NCBI GenBank assembly: GCA_027922465.2
Contig: BQMF02000642.1
Span: 1 to 64,000, forward strand
Reading direction: 5' to 3'
DNA: 64,000 bases
Origin: Turritopsis dohrnii
Taxonomy: Eukaryota > Cnidaria > Hydrozoa > Anthoathecata > Oceaniidae
The notes under the pieces are model-generated. The model ran no database searches. It saw only the letters and a program-made list of their open reading frames with translations, and had not been told where the DNA came from. Made by a program: the position numbers and the translations under genes. Below, piece after piece: positions 42,395 to 54,841 of the stretch (positions are counted from its first letter, which is position 1; each line of letters opens with the position of its first letter).

Positions 42395-43116
42395 CTTTCA
42401 ATATCTGTGTGTTCTAAATCAGGCCTTCTGTTCCAAACAACTGATTGTCGAATATAGCAACATATACCACCACCCTTACCAGTTAGTCGTGCCTTACTGA
42501 TAAAAATATAAACATCTACATCAAACAGCATTTCATTTTCATCAGTCAATAAATGCGTTTCAGACAAAGTTAGTATATCGATCTCATTTCGGTTTAGCAT
42601 GTCATGTATTCCTTCAAAGTTGTTTAAAAGACCATGTATATTCAGATGTAATATCTTGAACCCACTTTCCTTCAGTACGTTCAGATCAGTAGGGCCAGGA
42701 CAAGGCTCAGTATCTCCACTTAACAATAACAATATAAGCAACAAAATATTTCTCCTTGAGATAAAATCATAACGAAGGATCTTTTTCTTGATGTTATTGT
42801 AGAAAAGCATCGTCATATTGTCAGCAGTATCTTCATTTGTTGAATAATTATTCACGGTATTCAGATTATTGCTCCAAGTAGTATAAATAAAGCCAATGAA
42901 TAAAACCAAAGCAAGAGTGAAAACTGTGCACAAGAACAGGTCCGTTCGGCTTACCGCCATTAAAAAAAAATAAAAAAATACATTTACATATACAGGCACA
43001 CTGTTGTGTTGTGAAAAAGATATAAATACAAAACGATTTAGTATTTGTTCTACCCTCCTCATTTCACGTCCTGTTAGCCTAAATTTTTGACAGACAAAAG
43101 GCATAAAAAAATTCAT
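42395..43116 (-). pseudogene. LINE ORF2 N-terminus: membrane segment, 2A-like motif, endonuclease start
   Basis: The frame has a hydrophobic stretch (LFLCTVFTLALVLFIGFIYT), then ILLLILLLLSGDTEPCPGPT around 42690-42730. The last part follows the 2A consensus D-x-E-x-N-P-G-P with C instead of N. Next come FKILHLNIHGLLNNFEGI, ILTLSETHL with the catalytic Glu, and GKGGGICCYIRQSVVW, the first half of an APE endonuclease. The frame runs open to the MITE. 2A peptides at this place are known in some L2 LINEs, where they separate a short leader from ORF2p; the Asn-to-Cys change would likely weaken skipping. Classed as pseudogene because the LINE downstream is broken. Confidence 0.8.
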
Positions 43117-45260
43117 TATTCTTTGCTAGTCATGAAGTTTGAAGCATTTCAATCGATAAAGTGCTTCTTCAATTCGCCCGGTATTATTACCTGTATTACC
43201 TTGAAGAAACTTATTTGTGCATGGCTCTACCCGAATTTACCAAATTTAAGCCCCCGCTATATGCTTCTAATAAGAAGAAGAATGCTTAGCAAGTTATAAA
43301 ACAAATGTAGCTAAAAAACATTTCTAATTTGAGATTGGTAAACCACAAGGCTAAATACACGGGTTTCAAAATAAAACGTTCCGTAAATTATATATATAGA
43401 ATTTACCGAATGAATTTTTTTCGAGTAAAAATCAAAAGTGAAATCGGTGGCAGAAACAACCACGAGTATAAGCGAACCTTGGCTCTTGAAACTGAGCGTT
43501 CCATCGAGTATTTTAAGTTATTCAGCAAACAAGCATTAAATCAATACCTCATCTTGAGAAAGAAATCAACTAGTGGGTCGTTCGAAACAGGATTATCAAA
43601 CAAGATTCGCAAAAATACCACTGTATATATTTCCCCAAAGTTGCAAAATTTTATTAATTATTATGTGTACATTGATAGAAAGTGATATAAAATTGATATA
43701 AAGTGACTCGAAGTTACTATGGACATTCAAAAATAAAAAGTTAAGAATTAAAAGACCTAAATGCAACCAATATTTCCCCTTACACAACTGAATATCAATA
43801 ACCGCATCAATGTGCAAAGCAATAGGATAGGCCTTTAAACCATAAAATTACAGGAAACAATGTAATTCAAGAGAACACTTGCTTTTTGTAACTTGGATAA
43901 AATAATTATACATTATACAATCAAATTTATATATATACAGGTTTACAAAAGAAAATTGTCAAACCTAATTTTAATACTAATATATCAGTATCAAAAATAC
44001 TTTGGAGTAGACAACAATCAAAGGAATCAAAATATCTACTAACAAGTGATATATACAACATTTCAAATTAGGACAGAAAACTTATTTTCAAAAAAGAGAT
44101 GTCCTTAAAGTAATAATTTTTAAAATTAAATTCAAATATTCAGAACAAGACGTCTCTATTCAAAAAACTATGTTCATACTCAATATTTATTAAAAAGAGA
44201 ATAAGTTTCATATTTGATTTTCAACTCAATATTTTGTACTGCATCTGCAGAGCATTTTCAAAAACTTTAGGCCCTGAAGAATATCTTCAATACTTATTAT
44301 GTGATAAAAATAACCTTCGTGGAAAAAAACAACAGAATTTGGTAGTGAAAATACACATCTTTATCTAAATCACTACAAAACTGAAAGTAAAAGTTTGTGT
44401 TCTGGCCTTGGATTGTGTTTTGATTTATGTTCCATGTTTGTATAAGAAAAATTGACAGCATATATGTTAATTTTTACAAAATATATAGGTATATCATTAT
44501 ACAGTATATATATCAAAGCAGTATACACGATCTTGGAATTAATCCATAGTATATTATGTTTCTGTTGTAAATGACTATATATCCAGGGAGGCACACTCGA
44601 TCAGATTCTTTCAAGTTATGTATCACAATCCTGCCCCTGTGTTAAAATATTATACGTAATTGGTACTCTGAACATCTTATATATTGCATATAATACGACA
44701 TCACGTTTTTATTTCTAGTTTTTGTAATGTACTCTTTGAATTTACAAAACTGGTTGAACTGGTTGTTCTCCACACCACATAAAAAGGTTTCCTTTATGGT
44801 TGTACTACATCATCATGTTCAGTGCTATATCAATAAAAATAAATCTTCAGCTTGGCTATTTATAATAAATTTTCGCCTTTGCATTGAAAAATCACAGCTT
44901 CAATGTTTTGCTGCATTTAATCACTAATCATCATAAGATCATAACAACCAGTAACAACATTGTTATCAACAAAAACAAAACATCATTGATATCAATTTTC
45001 TTCTGTATTTTTCACGTTCATTCAAAAGTTTTTACAAAACTTTTTAAGACAACACCGAACTAAGGATTTATTTCCATCATTTAATGTTTTTCGTATTGAA
45101 TCATTTATGTTCCAAGTCTGTAAGAACCATTACTACATCCTTTCACCACACAGTCATTTTGATTTTACATTGAAAGTTTACTCGAAATTTTTGTGCTAAA
45201 TTTACATGGAGTTGTTTCTATGGAGACGCGCTTATTTTGAAACACGTGTATTTAATTTCC
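43117..45260. other. About 2.1 kb without recognised genes
   Basis: AT-rich. One open 118-codon plus frame (43329-43685, MRLVNHKAKYTGFKIKRSVN at its start) has no recognised domain. The part next to 43116 may be LINE 5' UTR. Nothing else I can name. Confidence 0.5.
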
Positions 45261-45263
45261 TAA

Positions 45264-45677
45264 AGCTCGGTTCCCATTAAGATTTAAAATGTTGAGCAAC
45301 ATTCGTACAACAAGTGTTGTACTACAATTGTACAACTGTTGTTGTGCAATCACATGTTTCCATTAAATCTTTGATAAATTCTACACTCATTCAAAAAAAC
45401 GTATAAGATTATGTACTTTACAGAACAGCAAAATCGTGCGCTGACTGCTCTCTGCTGTGTTTCCATTGAACTTTTACTTCAATAATGTCGTACAACTATC
45501 GCCGACTGTTGCAGAGATAGAAAAATTTCTATCTCTACAACATGTGTTGTGCAACATGTCTTCTGTTGTACAACAATCGCTCTGTTGCACGACATTTGTT
45601 TCCATTAATATCGTAAGTGGCGTGCTACTGTTGTACGACTGTTGCTCAACATTTTCGATTCTAATGGGAACCGAGCT
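45264..45677. mobile_element. TAA-flanked MITE with GTTGTACAAC-rich interior
   Basis: TIRs AGCTCGGTTCCCATTAAGAT and AATGGGAACCGAGCT, flanked by TAA at 45261 and 45678. The interior is full of TTGTACAAC and TGTTGCACAAC words in both orientations. PIF/Harbinger-type duplication. Confidence 0.92.
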
Positions 45678-45852
45678 TAAAGTATCCCGAGTGACAGAAT
45701 TTTTGCATCTTATTCATCTGGATTTGATAAAAATGACCGAGCTGCTGATTGCACTCTTATTCATTGTAAGGTCCAAAAAAAGTCTTCAAAACCTTTATTT
45801 TAGCCTGGTTTGAGAAATGGTTCTTATAAAAAAAATGGAATTTAAGCATTTT

Positions 45853-45946
45853 TATCGAGTCCTAATTTCCCTCTCCGATCCTAATTTACCGGGAATTTAA
45901 GACCTGAAATGTCTATATTTACCGCGACACCGGGACCGTCCCGGGT
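45853..45946. repeat. Right inverted-repeat border of the ~31.8-kb insert
   Basis: CGAGTCCTAATTTCCCTCTC, then CCTAATTTACCGGGAATTTA and ACACCGGG. Its reverse complement follows the left border (14084-14215) motif by motif, with two short gaps; the left has ~22 bp extra next to CCCGGTGT. Outside lies Harbinger sequence on both sides. Confidence 0.65.
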
Positions 45947-46011
45947 TCAAATTTTGTCATATAATACAAAAAAAAAGTTATCAGTCCCAAACCGAAATGG
46001 CGGGACAGAAC

Positions 46012-46042
46012 CGGGTCAACCCGCCTCATATAATCAGGCTCT
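46012..46042. repeat. Right TIR of the PIF/Harbinger element
   Basis: Perfect 31-bp reverse complement of 11412-11442, ending CATATAATCAGGCTCT. With the insert removed, the Harbinger would be about 2.8 kb, a normal size for the family. Confidence 0.85.
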
Positions 46043-46274
46043 AAGAATTCAGGCTCACATTACAGGAATTATAAGGGAACAGATAGCATAGTGTTGATGG
46101 GGTTGATTGGCCCAGAGAACAAACGGCAGAAATTCTGATGGCGGGATTTGAATACAATGTGTGCTGAAAGATGCATTTGAATTCACTTAATCTACCTCAA
46201 CCTGATAGTTTCCACTTTCTTGTTATATGATATAGCCTTACCCTCAGAAGAACTTAACTGTTCAAAAACGAATT

Positions 46275-46598
46275 TTCAATTATAGGCTTTCTAGAACGCG
46301 ACGTATATCTGAAGTTTGCTTTGGTATTCTGACCAATCGGTGGCCGGTATTTAGACATCCTTTTACTCTTGAACCTGAGAAAGTTAAAGAGATCACACTT
46401 GCTGCCATTGCTCTACCCAACTGGTTAAGAAGGGATGCTACTTACATTCCGGATACGCTATATGATAGATTTGACCCGATAGATTTCGAAACACGGCAAA
46501 CGATTTCTGTCTCAAAAAATAACAATCCTACAGTGGAGGGAAAGGCAAGAAGAGATGAGTACAATAAATACTTTTTCAGTGAAGGTTGTATTCGTTGA
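46275..46598 (+). pseudogene. Second PIF/Harbinger transposase, C-terminal fragment
   Basis: Reads FNYRLSRTRRISEVCFGILT, NRWPVFRHPFTLEPEKVKEI, LAAIALPNWLRRDATYIPDT and LYDRFDPIDFE to a stop. RRISEVCFGIL is the block with the catalytic Glu, here kept, unlike the element at 12.9 kb. Upstream parts of the transposase are missing (46050-46270 has no clear domain), so this is another broken Harbinger that lies just outside the first one's right TIR. Confidence 0.8.
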
Positions 46599-46680
46599 CA
46601 GTGGCGATGTGTAAAGGACCGTACTTGTTTGCGTGTTGTGTATGTCTATAATGTTTAGCTAACAGTCTACTGGCATAATT

Positions 46681-47335
46681 TCACAACAGAAAAAAAAAAT
46701 GAAATGAACTTAACAGCGTGGCCTTTCTTTTTCCCAGTCCCGGTAAACGAGGGCATTCTTCATTGCAACGAGTCATTAGAGCAGGTGGAAAGTGAAAAGG
46801 GACTGAATTGATTGCTTGCACTTGTATTTGAACCATCAGTAGAAATTGAACGGAACTTATTAGCGGCATTCTGAACCATGTTTAAAAAATGTATCTGCTG
46901 AGGAAAAGCATTTTCTTGAACATGAGGTGTGGGATACGGGATAATGCTTCTTGAGTACAGACATGATTTTCCTTTTGTCGATCATACTCGTAAAAGACAT
47001 CCAAAACGTTTTTTTTCAGATAACTCCATTCTCTCATGTCGTATTGGAGTAAGGAGTCAGCAACCAAGTTTCCAAATAGGTTTACTCGATGGCTTAAAGT
47101 ATCGTTTATGGTTGCACTACTTCCTTGAGACCCTTACATTGAGTTGATCACTTTTTCTTTGGACTTTCGTCTTTATACTTTTTCATTACTCTGCAGAAAG
47201 CTGTATGAAGAATGTGGAAAGATTTGTCCATTAAAAAGCTTCCCAAGATCTTCTTTTGCCGCAACTTTTCTTCTGTATTTCCAAAGCTTATTTCAGAAGA
47301 TCATAGAGCTTCGTTTTCTTTGTAAAAGGAAATAA
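46681..47335 (-). pseudogene. Possible accessory ORF remnant of the second Harbinger
   Basis: Broken frames on the minus strand include KYRRKVAAKEDLGKLFNGQI and ADSLLQYDMREWSYLKKNVL, then DVFYEYDRQKENH. The order and the opposite strand to the transposase fragment fit a MADF-like accessory ORF as in several Harbingers. Similarity is weak; this call rests mostly on position. Confidence 0.3.
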
Positions 47336-47339
47336 GAAA

Positions 47340-49190
47340 AAACTTTTTAATCATTTGAAAGTTGCTGAGAAACAGACTGCGTGCTCTTGTCCGGTAACCA
47401 TGTTGTTATGATTATCAAAGCGAACATGTTTTGATATGTCAGCAAAAATAAATGAATATCATTGGATTAAAATAGCAGTTTTTTTATAAAGCATATTGCA
47501 AATGCGGAGACACCAGCACAGTTCACAAAACTCATTTGCATCATGAAAAATGTGTTGCTGCAACATTTTTATGGGTGAAATTTGTTGCAGCAACAAAAAC
47601 AATATACTGTGGAGACACGGGTAAAAAATGTCTTGCGATGGCAATAAAACAGATCTTTGTTGCAATTACCGCAAGGAATCCTACAGACAATAATAAGAAT
47701 TGTTATCGGATGATGTTGGATGTTTGTTTCAAGCTCCAAATGTGTTTGGCATTCACCATGCGCGAGTGATTTTATCACAGCACCGGATCGACCCTTGGTC
47801 ATATCAGAGAAATTGGTTAAATGATACATCGGGTGCTGCAGGAGGTTATCCAGGAGAGCACAAGTTCGTGTCACTCTTGAGAGCATCAAATGCTTCGGAG
47901 CCTCCATCCTAAGGTATGTCCCCTCCTGGAAAGCAGCTGCAATAGAAACTGATTGTGGCTGTCCGTATATCAAAACCTATTAAAATAATAATAACAAAAT
48001 GGTAGCTTTTAAACCTAAACGTCAACAAGCAAATGGAGACAACAGTAGCGGATGTCAACCATTATATCAGTTCCAACCCAACCATGTCAACAAGGTAATA
48101 TTTATCAGCCAGTATCAAACGTGACGCACTAACTAAATTGAGAAAGCTTAATACATAGAAGGGTGAGGGCGGAGAGCAGGGAGAATAAATAGCAGAACGT
48201 CGTGAGCACGTAAATATGGCGGAGGTTTTGTAAATTAACTTATCTTGTTTAATTCTGTACAAGTGAGTTATTTTTGTGATGACAATGTTTCGATTTCCCC
48301 CAATATGCGTCCTTAAAATAATCGTCAAGAAAAACCATCCTCTCTATCAGTACAAAGGAGTGAACAGATCCTGAACACGTAAAAAAATCTTGGCAACTAC
48401 GAATACTATTAATCTGCCAATTAAGACACCAAACAAACCAGATTTGGTGGTATGGAAGAGCAGAGTAAAAATATGCTCGTAACTACAGTTTAATTTCGCA
48501 GTAGATTTTTATATCTGTAACAAGATAAACGATAAGTAAAGCAGCTGTGGCCCATTAATACGCAACATACAAATAATGTACCTCAACATATTTTGAACCT
48601 GATTCCAATAATGTTGGGAGGACTCGGCGACGTTCCAAAATGTTTAAAAGAGTACATAAAAAAGGAAACGAAAATACATATAAACAAAATACAAGGAATT
48701 GTTACTGGTAGGAAAGCTACAACAAACTTCCAAAACTTACAATAAGTAGATTCTATCAGGCATCTGTAAGGTTTAACTTTCTTTGTCAAACTTTAGTGTG
48801 TGTTCTCCAGCCGAGTGTCCAATACGGTGTTCGAGTGAGGAAGGTACCACAACCCGATAGTGGAGTTAAAAAGGTACAAAAACACGTTGGGAGGGTGCAA
48901 ATAACTGTTTATGCAACCAAACAAACAACATATGTGCTGTTTATTTAATTTTCTTAATCCCTGCTAGTGGTAAGGAGAAAAGGTAGGTAACAATATTTCC
49001 TACAGCAGGTTTCTGATGATTTTGGTCATGTTAATTAAACCTGTTTATTCTTCCCAATATCTTTTCTTCATGGATGCAGTTCTGTTGGTCGTCTGTGTGT
49101 ATATATAAAGTTTACTTACTTACTTAGTTGACTCCATTCACAAACCATACTCGTTTTATCATAAAGATAATCACAAAGGAGAGGATTGAA
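47340..49190. other. About 1.85 kb without recognised genes
   Basis: Contains palindromic TGTTGCTGCAACA and TTGTTGCAGCAACA near 47555-47600 and a 134-codon minus frame (47569-47973) with no recognised domain. Possibly small MITE remnants. Confidence 0.45.
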
Positions 49191-49196
49191 CACCAT

Positions 49197-49269
49197 GAAC
49201 CGGTAGCTCAGTTGGTAGAGCGATAGGACTAGAATTCCTAGGTCGTGGGTTCAAAACCCGCTTGGTTCA
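49197..49269 (+). tRNA. tRNA-like sequence, anticodon read as AGA; may be a SINE head
   Basis: GAACCGG pairs with TTGGTTC (acceptor, two G-U). GCTC/GAGC form the D stem with a TAGCTCAGTTGG A box; TAGGA/TCCTA form an anticodon stem around CTAGAAT; GTGGG/CCCGC form the T stem around TTCAAAA. The loop gives AGA (Ser), but a serine tRNA should have a long variable arm and this one has about four bases, and position 26 has an extra base. A degenerate tRNA or the head of a tRNA-derived SINE is more likely than a working gene. Confidence 0.55.
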
Positions 49270-50198
49270 AAGTTTTCCTTCGAACTGGGTCTGTGTAACT
49301 GATAAAATGAGCTGTTACCTTCCTTTCACACAAAGGAGATCTTTTGCTATTTCAGGATTTTGTTCTCTCTCACAATTGTTATTCTAACTTTTCTGACTAA
49401 AGTAGCTAGATTAATGGACCTAGTGCTAACACCTATGACTTTTTCAAAAACTTTCTGTTACCATAATACTCTGTTACCATAATACTTGTAGTTTTCTGTA
49501 CAGACAAATCGACATCTACATTATCTATTGGACAGCTTTCTGATTCCACATAAATTTCCACGTAAAGTTTTCACAAAGGTTATTAGATTCTAGAAGATTT
49601 AAAGAGTAAAGCAAAAATTACCGGACCTTTATATATGTGTGATTTCCATAAGCGTTCCCCGTTGCTTCATTGAGAGTATCAGTTTTTCATATCAATTAAC
49701 ATTGGTCATAGTAGTTGAAATTAACTACGCTCAAACAAAAACGTTTCTGAGTGAAATTATCCAAACAATTATTTTTCAATAATTGTTGCATATGTTTCAC
49801 AATAATAAAATCTTTATGTGGACGAGACAAACAGATGTAGTATTTTTAGCAGAATCAGAAAACCTCAGTTACTTACTGTTGTCAGCAAAAACGTCACATG
49901 ATGTACTAAAAGCTCGTTTAGACACTAATAGAGTAGACTACTTTTTACGGGAAATAATTTTCATTTTCTACATGTACGACGCCGATTGAGCGTTTCTTCT
50001 ACTTTAAAAATAGAACCACTGCAAGATGTTAATGATGTTACTTTAGTTGATAGTTAAACGAGGATAACCTTTTGTAAAGTTTTTACGAATGATCTATTTG
50101 CTTCAATTCCTTTTTAAACAAACTTTTGATGATTGGAACGGTAGCCATCATCTAAAATAAGTTCTTTCAGCCTTACGCTTTTTTCTTCCGCCATGCTA

Positions 50199-52817
50199 CC
50201 CAGTCAACACAAGACGTCTTGAAGACGTCTTTGAGACGTCTTTTCAGGACCAGTTAAGACGTCTCTAAGACGTCCTCAACTAGTCTCCAGGTGTAACACC
50301 GAAAGACGTCTTTTAAGGACGAGAAAAAGACGTCTTTCGAAAACGTCTTTGAGACGTCTTACTCTCGTATCTTAAAGACGTCTTTCGTTGTTACACCTGG
50401 AGACTAGTTGAGGACGTCTTAAAGACGTTTTAACTGGTCCTGAAAAGACGTCTTAATCTCGTATCTAAAAGACGTCTTTTGTTGTTACACCTGGAGACTA
50501 GTTGATGACATCTTAGAGACGTCTTAACTGGTCCTGAAAAGACGTTTCAAAGACGTCTCCAAAAGACCTCTTTAAAAAAATTTACATTTCAGGGAGCACA
50601 GTAAAAACACTTTCTTAGTGGTCGTACCAGGGCAAAAAAGTAGAAAACGAATATTGAAAAGAAATGGGTATTCTTTCAGAGTAAATAAATTAAAATCAAT
50701 CATATGAATTCTTTACAATATAACAGAAACAGTTAAATAAATTACAGCTAAATAAATTAAATAAATTATTAATCAAATAAGTCATCCGAACTGATAATTG
50801 TTTAAACACAACCCCCATCACTCTTGTATGTGAGAAGCTGTTGAAGTAGCATAGTTCTTCAAAACGGCATCTAGAAAGAAATTTGTTTTGAATTCTGAAA
50901 CACATGACTGGTTTTTATTAGCATCTACAATGGCATTTGTTTGCCGTCTCCATTTACCTTAAAACCCAGAAGTTATAACTTCTAATATTTCAACCTCAAA
51001 ATTAGAAAGTTTGGTGATGGTGTGTCAAGGCAAAATTAAACTTATTATATTCACGAGCTGGGGGAACCCACTACCAATAAGTAGAAACCATCCACAATCA
51101 CATTGCAAAAATTTTAGAACAAATTTTCGAACGCATGAAATTGATGTTGCAGTGATAAAAAACTCTTTCAAAGCAAAGTATTTACAATGTTTTGATACAA
51201 AAATGTCGAGAAATAATCGGAGTGCTTCACCCAAACCGAAAGAGCATGCCCTGATTTTTTTGATGCGGATATTCCACCACTTATGCGTTGAAGTGTTCCA
51301 TTCTAAAAACCCACTTTGCGTTCTTAAAAAGGTATTGGATTAAATCTATTTATCAGAAATTATAACTTGTTATGATTTTCCCTAAAACCGTCACATATAT
51401 AAAACTAAAATGTTGGTGTTGTCCCCCACCACCACCATAAACTGTGTTAGTATGGATCATTAGCTAGCAAAATTAGCAAACAAATAAAATCAAATGCATA
51501 AATCAATACGAACTTAACATCTTCCAAACTCTAATTTTTATGTTAAAGTGCAAAACGAAGCAATCGCCATCTGTTTTTCATAGTCTTTACACACTCAAAC
51601 CCCAAAACAAATATACAACTTGAAATTCAAGAATTTTGCTTAAGCCGATGTTCAAAAATAAGCTCAGTCAATTTAATATTTCATATCGTGGACCACACTT
51701 GTGGAATGCTCTCGTTTCATCATCGAATATTCTTTCAGATATTGAATATGTTCCTCAATTTAAGAAATTAATAAAAACAATCAAATTTGAAAATATCCTT
51801 CAATATTTTTGATCAATTTTCAAGTCAAGTCTAGTTACATACTTATTTCTTTTTAACAGTTTGATAAAATTGTAAGATTGTAACATTTACGCTGTGTAAT
51901 CACTCGGTTCTCGGCGATAAGATCATTCATGATCTTCTACGAGTTTCCCGTGTTACTTGAAACAATATGTACAAGGACGATCTATATTTCAGATAGTTTA
52001 TGTAAACATTCTTATATCTACTATATATATGATAAAGACTTTTAATTGAAAATTTTTTAACAGTTACGGACTTGTAATGTTTCTTAACTAAAAATATATC
52101 AATCAATCAATCAATCAATCAATAACACTATAGCAAATTATCGGGGAAAACTTTAAAAGTAAAAGGTACTTAGCTGAACAGTCTTTATCTTCAAACAAGC
52201 AAGAATTAATCACAAGGAAAACCTTTGGAATAAAACACTTCGTTCGAAAAATTCTAAATTCCCGCGAATTTTTAGAACAAGGGTACGTTAAACATTTTAA
52301 AAAGTTGTTTTTTTATAAAATAGAGAATAATGACAAAACCGAACTTTCTATAAAGGGTTTCCCTTTAATTAATTTAATTTTTATTAAGCTTAAAGTCACT
52401 AATCTCAAAGAAATCTAAACTTTGCATCACGCTAATGAAAGACAGTACCCCCGTCTTTTAACTCGTCTTTGAAGAACGAGAAAAAGACGTCTTTGAAACA
52501 TCTTGTATAGAGACCAGTGGAAATCCACTTTTTTAAGAACGACAAAAAGGCGTATTTCAAACATTGAATTTCGACTAGTGAAAACTCGCTTATAAGGACA
52601 AGAAAAAGACGTCTTTAAAACGTCTCGTTGCGACCAGTGAAAACTCGTCTTAAGGACAACAAAAAGACGTCTCTCAGACGTCCTCTTAGGACGAAAATTA
52701 ACTGGTTATTCAAAACCCAAGAAAAGACGTCTCAAAGACGTCTTATCTGGTCGAAAGACGTCCGCACCAGTATGAGACCAGAAAAGACGTCTTAAAGACG
52801 TCTTTGTGTTTACTGGG
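50199..52817. mobile_element. 2.6-kb inverted-repeat element with AGACGTC arrays in both ends
   Basis: Ends CCCAGTCAACACAAGACGTC and GACGTCTTTGTGTTTACTGGG, flanked by TA at 50197 and 52818. About 370 bp at each end is packed with AAGACGTCTT words and recurrent CCTGGAGACTAGTTGA or GGTCCTGAAAAGACGTC segments. The interior has an LINE 3' fragment and no transposase. Confidence 0.85.
51640..52128 (+). mobile_element. LINE 3' end with (ATCA)n tail
   Basis: The plus frame ISYRGPHLWNALVSSSNILS, then VPQFKKLIKTIKFE, is the C-terminus of an RT-bearing ORF2 (the YRGPxxWN block). A 3' UTR and an (ATCA)n tail at 52097-52124 follow. Severely 5'-truncated insertion, nested in the AGACGTC element. Confidence 0.75.
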
Positions 52818-52819
52818 TA

Positions 52820-54840
52820 TAATAAAACAACCATATTTTATTGTGAAGCATAAACCAAATATTATTGATAAAAGTTATATTTAATAATATTTGACGAATT
52901 TGACTACAGATTTAAAACCCTCTTTTTAGAGAAAGAACTTCACATCACCCAATAGAGAATCAAGATTCCTTCCGCCTTTCCAATCATAATTTCCAGATGA
53001 TAATTTCAAGCGACACTTCTAATCGAAAATAACTGAAATCATCACATGTAATCTTCTCAAGTCATCACGAAAGATAGATGTTGAATATCTTTTTATTTTG
53101 TTTCTGTTCTACTTCAATTAACAAGTTCAAAATGAGAAGAAACAAGATGTCATTACAAGCATATGGATTTCTGCAAAATCAGCTGAAGCATGAAAAATGG
53201 AAGATGGCGTCCTTGAAATTTGAAAAAATGAGTTTGAATGAATTTTAAATTACATTTAATACCAATACGCACTGTGCATTGTAAAAACATAACTGACACA
53301 ATAAGAAACTGTTTTATAATACCACCAAGAAACTTAATAACATCTGTTTTGTTAGTTTTAACCCTAGTTAAAAATACATCGTTAAGACAGAAGGTCATAG
53401 TGTGGAAGTTCAGCTAGCATCATTCCTCTACATGTTCTGCGTTTCACCAATTTCTCAGACGTACCACTGGCACTAATCAACTGGTTACTGAAACTACGTG
53501 CTATGTTCTTGAACACTTAAAATGTCTTCGAGAGTTGTATTTGCTTCAGCAATTTCTTCTTCTGTGTCTTTAAACTTAGATTTGAAACAGGTTTGCAGAT
53601 TAATCACACCTTGTGAATATTCATTAAGCAGAAGATTTCAATTGTTTCAGCAAAATTATTCCATAACGTCAGCTTCATTAATCCACTGTCATCGTTTACG
53701 GCCACATCCTTTCTATTTGCAAGCCCTCTTTTAAAATATCAATTGGTCTCCCAATGGCATTCAGGTAGGCTTTCACTGATACAAGCTTCTTCTCAGGCAG
53801 TCGCATTTCCTGTTTTCGTTTAACGGGGCAACATCTGTGACTGGAATATCTGTTTTTTATTCAAACGGCGTTTGTGTGTTTATCAACTCTTTTTTTGTTA
53901 ATTATATCAGTGGCATTCTTGTCAAATATATTTTGTTCTCTTGGAATATTGATTCCCTTGATTGGAGATCTGTACGAAACACTGTATTTGTAGTTTAAAA
54001 TCGAGGTACTTGATGTTTAATCCTTGAGCTGTTTTGACAGGAGACACATGATGAACATACCCAATAAATATACTAGCTAGTAGCTTTCGCTATGAATGCC
54101 CCCGCAATAGACAATCCATTGTGCAGGCCTTACAACAGACAGGCTTCAGACTATTATTGAAATCAAGAAAGATTTAATGGCTACAAAAAACTGTGCACAA
54201 TAACCATTATAATTTGAAAGATTACTGAAATGACACTTGAATACATTACTGAAAAGACACTCTCCTACTAGTTCTAAAGTGTTTAAAGTGATCAAACAAT
54301 TAAGACAAAACCTCCAAAGTCAACTGGATCTGTGCAGTAAAAAAACACTTAAAATGACCTCTATTGAGCTTGTACCACACCAACTTAATAGGGGTCATTT
54401 AAGTGTTTTGAAAATGAAAAACACAACAAGAAACTATACGAATATGCAATACTGCAACCTAATGGTAACCCTTACCTTAATTCACTAATTCGCTTAATTC
54501 CTAATCCTAACCCAAACTTATAGCTTCCCCTTAAACTTAACTCTAATAATGTCTTTATGTACCCATATTGAGCTTGTACCATTGTTAAGACACATACTCC
54601 AGTCTGTCAAAACAAGTTGCATATAAATAAAATTAGTATAATATATAATTATGCTATATATTTCCTCGAAAAAAAGCTGATCTTAGCCAATTCTTAGTTA
54701 AAAATATGCCGAAAATCGACACCTGCCTTTCCTTATCTTGTGAAAAAATATACCTCTTCGTTCACTTACGCTCGCTTCGGGGGCAATAAAATCGCCATAT
54801 TTTTATACTTTATCGTGCTCTCTCTGAGAGGAAGGGCATT
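52820..54840. other. About 2 kb without recognised genes; a diverged hairpin-repeat copy near 53140
   Basis: 53138-53230 (AACAAGATGTCATTACAAGC, GGATTTCTGCAAAATCAGCT) is a diverged copy of the hairpin-ended repeat at 32946 and 56983. No other gene or repeat recognised. Confidence 0.5.
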
Positions 54841-54841
54841 G

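Larger units (their letters stand above)
40340..43116 (-). mobile_element. L2-type LINE fragment (ORF2 N-terminus and endonuclease), split by two MITEs
   Basis: The three host pieces read in order on the minus strand: 42395-43116, 41236-41570 and 40340-40803. The RT is absent; the element ends next to the Gypsy remnant at about 40330. Two nested MITEs have target duplications. Confidence 0.82.

Noticed and set aside
42282..42500. GGDCPGGNCPGGN repeat protein
   Set aside because: It is the translation of the MITE's GGGGGCAATTGTCC inverted repeats, not a gene.
43329..43685. Host gene of 118 codons
   Set aside because: No recognisable domain or homologue in the window, and a chance frame of this length is plausible in AT-rich DNA.
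45457..45813. 118-codon plus frame
   Set aside because: Most of it lies in the TAA-flanked MITE rich in TTGTACAAC; no domain.
49197..49269. Functional tRNA-Ser(AGA) gene
   Set aside because: Short variable arm and an extra base before the anticodon stem do not fit a serine tRNA; kept only as tRNA-like.
50199..52817. Autonomous transposon
   Set aside because: The interior holds a LINE fragment and short frames only; no transposase motif was found.
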